64,000 nt of DNA from Pseudoteredinibacter isoporae_A (GTDB lineage Bacteria; Pseudomonadota; Gammaproteobacteria; Pseudomonadales; Cellvibrionaceae), in assembly GCF_040372805.1 (NCBI RefSeq), contig NZ_BAABWJ010000012.1:1-64000 (forward strand), written 5' to 3'. Position 1 is the first letter of the stretch. Every line of letters begins with the position of its first letter. The notes beneath the pieces were generated by a model. The model did not search any database and was not told the DNA's origin. It worked only from the letters and a program-made list of their open reading frames with translations. A program made the position numbers and the translations under genes. Positions 61,337-64,000 of this stretch are shown piece after piece.

Positions 61337-61380
61337 GGCTGGCAGGCGTGAGAGACTTCACTTCTGTCCAGCCTTTTTTT
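61337..61380 (+). terminator. Rho-independent terminator after the VOC gene
   Basis: GGCTGGCAG pairs with CTG-T-CCAGCC (one bulged T), followed by a run of T. It lies between the VOC gene and the convergent LysR gene. Confidence 0.8.
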
Positions 61381-62290
61381 ATTCGCTTTGATGACGCTGA
61401 GTTTCTACCCAATCGATAAAGCGTCGCACGGATGTTTTCTTGGCTGTGGATATGTTTTGGATCAGACGATAGTGATAGCCGGGTAGAACCGGGCCTTTGA
61501 TGCGTGCAAAGCGATCAGAAAATTCCTCAGATTCCACGATGGTTCGGCTGAGCAATGCTGCACCGTATCCTCGTGTCAGGCTGTCAAGTGCGAGGTTGTA
61601 GGCATCCAACGACATGCGTTGAAATGTTTCATACGTCGAAATCCCGGCGACATCAAACCAGCGCTTCCAGGTGGGGGCATTTAAGTCTGAGCGTTCCCAG
61701 CGCACATCGATCAAACGCTTTCCATCGATGGCGTTAATGTCTTGCTCGTTGTCATCAGTGCGTAACAGCTCACCACGAATCACTGGGATATAGTGTTCTT
61801 GGAACAGATAGATCGAGCTGTCATGCTCGGATTTTTCTCCATAACGTATGGCAATGTCGATTTCGCTGCTGTCGAGGTCAACACATTGTTCGGAAGAGAA
61901 AAGATTCACACTGTATTGAGGAAAACGCTCATAAAACGCACCGAGTCTCGGCTGCAGCCAGTAACGGGCGAATTCTCGGGTTGTGCTGATATTGATGGTG
62001 TTGCCGCTTTGGGCGTTATAGGTATCATCAAATGCCGATGCGAAGTAATTCATTCCCAGTGTCACGTCGGGCAATATTCGGCTGCCATGGGCCGTCAGTT
62101 GTACATTGCGGCCCGAACGGTCAAATAATTTTACCCCGAGTTGGGATTCTAAATGACGAATTTGATGGCTGATTGCTGTTGGCGTGACAGACAGTTCCTT
62201 TGCCGCATCGCTAATACTCAACAGGCGCGCGGCAGATTCAAATGCTCGAATAGCATTCATTGTGGGAAGGCGTCTTTTGCTCATTTCCAA
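61379..62290 (-). CDS. LysR-family regulator, GcvA-like
   Basis: A 303-residue LysR regulator, possibly starting two codons later at 62284. The winged helix (LSISDAAKELSVTPTAISHQIRHLESQLGVKLF, read in parts) and effector domain are complete. It is a relative of the LysR at 48.3 kb. It sits between the convergent VOC gene and, upstream on the same strand, the SGNH hydrolase gene. A 9-bp inverted repeat (CAGCGTGTT at 62293-62301 and AACACGCTG at 62350-62358) flanks a TATAAT on the minus strand just upstream and may be the autoregulatory region. Confidence 0.88.
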   Translation of the reverse strand: MEMSKRRLPTMNAIRAFESAARLLSISDAAKELSVTPTAISHQIRHLESQLGVKLFDRSGRNVQLTAHGSRILPDVTLGMNYFASAFDDTYNAQSGNTINISTTREFARYWLQPRLGAFYERFPQYSVNLFSSEQCVDLDSSEIDIAIRYGEKSEHDSSIYLFQEHYIPVIRGELLRTDDNEQDINAIDGKRLIDVRWERSDLNAPTWKRWFDVAGISTYETFQRMSLDAYNLALDSLTRGYGAALLSRTIVESEEFSDRFARIKGPVLPGYHYRLIQNISTAKKTSVRRFIDWVETQRHQSE

Positions 62291-62292
62291 AC

Positions 62293-62358
62293 CAGCGTGT
62301 TGTATTAATACTTCGCTTACTCTTTTGCGAGAGAAGCATTATATGGCAAAACACGCTG
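62293..62358 (-). promoter_or_regulatory. lysR promoter region with flanking inverted repeat
   Basis: CAGCGTGTT (62293-62301) and AACACGCTG (62350-62358) are perfect complements. Between them on the minus strand is TATAAT (62338-62343), a good -10 candidate for lysR. The right arm would lie between -35 and -10. Confidence 0.5.
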
Positions 62359-62452
62359 AATTCGAATGACTCTGACGGCGCTGAGATGACTTGACTGTGC
62401 GAGCAGTAGACGGGGGGCTTCGGCACTAAGTGGGTATTAAGTCGGTACGGTA

Positions 62453-63151
62453 CTAAGCGAACATATCTTTGACCGTTGTAGCGATATAATTTCCCAGTAT
62501 TTTGTGTTGCTGCAGATCCAGGTGAAGGCCGTCTACTGCAGCGGACACTCCGACGATCTCAGCGCTGTCGACCACGGCAATATTGTCAGCACTTACTGCT
62601 TGTTTAATCGCATCGGGCAGGGCACGAGATTTTTCAGCTGCACCTGAAAATGCCGCTCGAAAATCCTCATTGGGTATGTCTCCGATGAGAGCCGGGGTAA
62701 CAATGAGAACTTTGGGGGCAAGATATTCATAAGCAATGCCGTAATCGCTTGCATTCACCAGTGCGACCAAGCTCATAATCGCTTCGGCAATGTGCTCAAC
62801 GTCACGTTCAAATTCGGCTTTCAGATCGTTAGTGCCGAGTGCCAGAATGACGAGATCCAGCGGCATTTCCCGAGCAATAGCTTGAGGTAAAAGGCGAGCA
62901 CCGTTGAGCATTTGTGCATGCACACTGTTCCAGTCTGTACTGTCATCTAAGTTTGTTGAACGCGCGGTCAGCCCATCAACACTGATCTGGTAGTTATCTC
63001 CCAGAGCGTTGGCCATAACACCTGCCCAGCGTTCATCATCCCGGTATCGTGTGCTGGGGAAGGCGTGGTCAACGCCAATCCAACCCCAGGTGTTGGAATC
63101 CCCGTAAACCAGAATGCGTTTTGGGGCAGGGCGGTTGTCAGGATTACTCAT
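62453..63151 (-). CDS. SGNH/GDSL-family esterase (arylesterase-like)
   Basis: A 232-residue SGNH hydrolase. Block I is VYGDSNTWGW with the catalytic Ser, block III is LALGTNDLK with the oxyanion Asn, and block V is VDGLHLDLQQH with the catalytic Asp and His. These enzymes cleave small esters, and members near this branch are annotated as arylesterase or acyltransferase. No signal peptide. It lies 79 bases downstream of the azoreductase gene on the same strand. Confidence 0.88.
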   Translation of the reverse strand: MSNPDNRPAPKRILVYGDSNTWGWIGVDHAFPSTRYRDDERWAGVMANALGDNYQISVDGLTARSTNLDDSTDWNSVHAQMLNGARLLPQAIAREMPLDLVILALGTNDLKAEFERDVEHIAEAIMSLVALVNASDYGIAYEYLAPKVLIVTPALIGDIPNEDFRAAFSGAAEKSRALPDAIKQAVSADNIAVVDSAEIVGVSAAVDGLHLDLQQHKILGNYIATTVKDMFA

Positions 63152-63230
63152 GTCGTTACATTTCCTGTTGGTGTGTCATCTTTATGAAAAGAGAGGCTTT
63201 CGGTTGGACGCTTCATTGCTGTTGCTCGTA

Positions 63231-63893
63231 TTACCCTATTTGCATAGCCAGCTGGCGAGCTGCACGTGCGGTATTCTCACGGGCTCTCTCCACAGACGCC
63301 AGCCAGCGTTCGTCTTTAAATTCTTCGTATTCCGCAATGACTGAGGTCATGTTCTCTGGGGCGGCGCCGAGGTAATGAGCGCAGGCGCGCAGTGCTGGGT
63401 CCAGTCCATTCAGCCTGGAGCGTGAAGCCCCTTCTTCAAACCCGAACTCACCTCGTGAGGACAGCACCAGCAGTTTTTTGTTTTTCAAAATAGCTTCGAT
63501 GGGATAGTCCCCGCGGGCAAGGTCAAATGAAAAGGTTTGGCCAACGCGGGCAATGAGATCAAACCAGGCTTTGAGCGGGGCGGGCATGGAGTAGTTGTAC
63601 ATCGGAACGCCTAGCACGATGATGTCGGACCGTGCGATTTCATCAATGAGTTGATCGGATTCTTTCAGTATGGCTTTCTGTTCAGGGGTTCTTTGATCTT
63701 CGCTGGTAAAGGCTGCCGATATCCAGGCTTCATTAATAAATGAAGGCGGCTCGAGCCCTACGTCTCGGTGGATGACGCGGGTTGCCTGGTGAGAGCTGAA
63801 GGTTTCCAGAAACAAAGCTGTGAGCTCACGGGTGATTGATCGGGTTTGTCTCACACTGGAGTTAATGATGAGTATATTGGTTTCATTGGACAT
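63231..63893 (-). CDS. FMN-dependent NAD(P)H azoreductase/quinone reductase
   Basis: A 220-residue flavodoxin-fold protein from the Met at 63893. INSSVRQTRSITRELTALFLE contacts the FMN phosphate, VPMYNYSMPAPLKAWFDLIARVGQTFSF is the AzoR signature region (given in full positions ~90-120), and LVLSSRGEFGF lies by the isoalloxazine ring. Such enzymes reduce azo dyes, quinones or nitro compounds with NAD(P)H. An alternative Met five codons upstream is possible. It is followed by the SGNH esterase gene. Confidence 0.88.
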   Translation of the reverse strand: MSNETNILIINSSVRQTRSITRELTALFLETFSSHQATRVIHRDVGLEPPSFINEAWISAAFTSEDQRTPEQKAILKESDQLIDEIARSDIIVLGVPMYNYSMPAPLKAWFDLIARVGQTFSFDLARGDYPIEAILKNKKLLVLSSRGEFGFEEGASRSRLNGLDPALRACAHYLGAAPENMTSVIAEYEEFKDERWLASVERARENTARAARQLAMQIG

Positions 63894-64000
63894 GGTTTTA
63901 TGTTCCACGAAGTTTATATGAATAGCGAAAATTGCGTCGGTATGTATTACATTCTTTTTTCAACTTATTGCTGTTGTTCCGTGAGCGAGTGAGGTTTGCC

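Noticed and set aside
1..64000. tRNA, rRNA, CRISPR, insertion sequences or prophage
   Set aside because: I read for anticodon-arm/T-arm signatures, regularly spaced repeats, transposase or integrase motifs and found none I could support. A tRNAscan or ISfinder search would settle this.

Overview
The window is chromosomal DNA of about 50 % GC from a heterotrophic gammaproteobacterium, probably marine. I infer this from the mixture of acyl-CoA dehydrogenases, TonB-dependent uptake, OruR-type AraC regulators, a haloalkane dehalogenase, a Zur-type operator and a large Calx-beta/VWA exoprotein. I cannot place it to genus. No rRNA, tRNA, CRISPR array, insertion sequence or prophage was recognised. 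The first gene is cut by the left edge of the window.

Layout. 0-2.3 kb: the C-terminal part of a large secreted or surface protein with Calx-beta and VWA domains. 2.3-16 kb: acyl-CoA and amine catabolism in small TetR/LuxR-controlled units: an AtuD-like acyl-CoA dehydrogenase facing its TetR regulator across a 36-bp palindrome, a class III aminotransferase with a LuxR regulator, a membrane-anchored sugar dehydrogenase with a cytochrome c tail, a second acyl-CoA dehydrogenase, a TetR/Rieske oxygenase pair, a PuuB-like amine oxidase, a haloalkane dehalogenase and a TetR/enoyl-CoA hydratase pair. 16-26.7 kb: housekeeping and stress genes: SRAP protein, two membrane proteins, glyoxalase I, an OmpR/EnvZ-type two-component system, a lipoprotein with a ClpP-like fold, a secreted metzincin-like protease, a Zur-controlled merC-cobW pair, a YghU glutathione transferase and a DUF1554-like envelope protein. 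27-45 kb: many regulators (two paralogous OruR-type AraC proteins sharing a promoter element, a PchR-like AraC, two LysR, MocR, TetR), a NylB-like serine hydrolase, a TPR-GGDEF diguanylate cyclase, two tandem secreted PilJ-like proteins behind a nested palindrome, and an MFS/AhpD/SCO1 group.

44.6-63.9 kb is a dense accessory catabolic island: a PuuB-like oxidase, two amidase-signature enzymes, a TonB receptor, a polysaccharide-deacetylase-family protein resembling cyclic imidases and allantoinases, a DUF1989 protein, two short-chain dehydrogenases, an NCS1 permease preceded by an unannotated 37-residue membrane protein, a VOC protein, two LysR regulators, an SGNH esterase and an azoreductase. 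Five NTF2/SnoaL-fold proteins are scattered through it, one of them broken by a frameshift. My working hypothesis is uptake, ring opening and deamidation of a cyclic amide, imide or ureide. The enzyme families support this and nothing proves it. Several genes here have perfect inverted repeats at or beside their start codons.

The strongest candidates for something undescribed are this island, the pair of stand-alone periplasmic PilJ-like proteins with the nested palindrome upstream, and the tiny membrane protein paired with the NCS1 permease.
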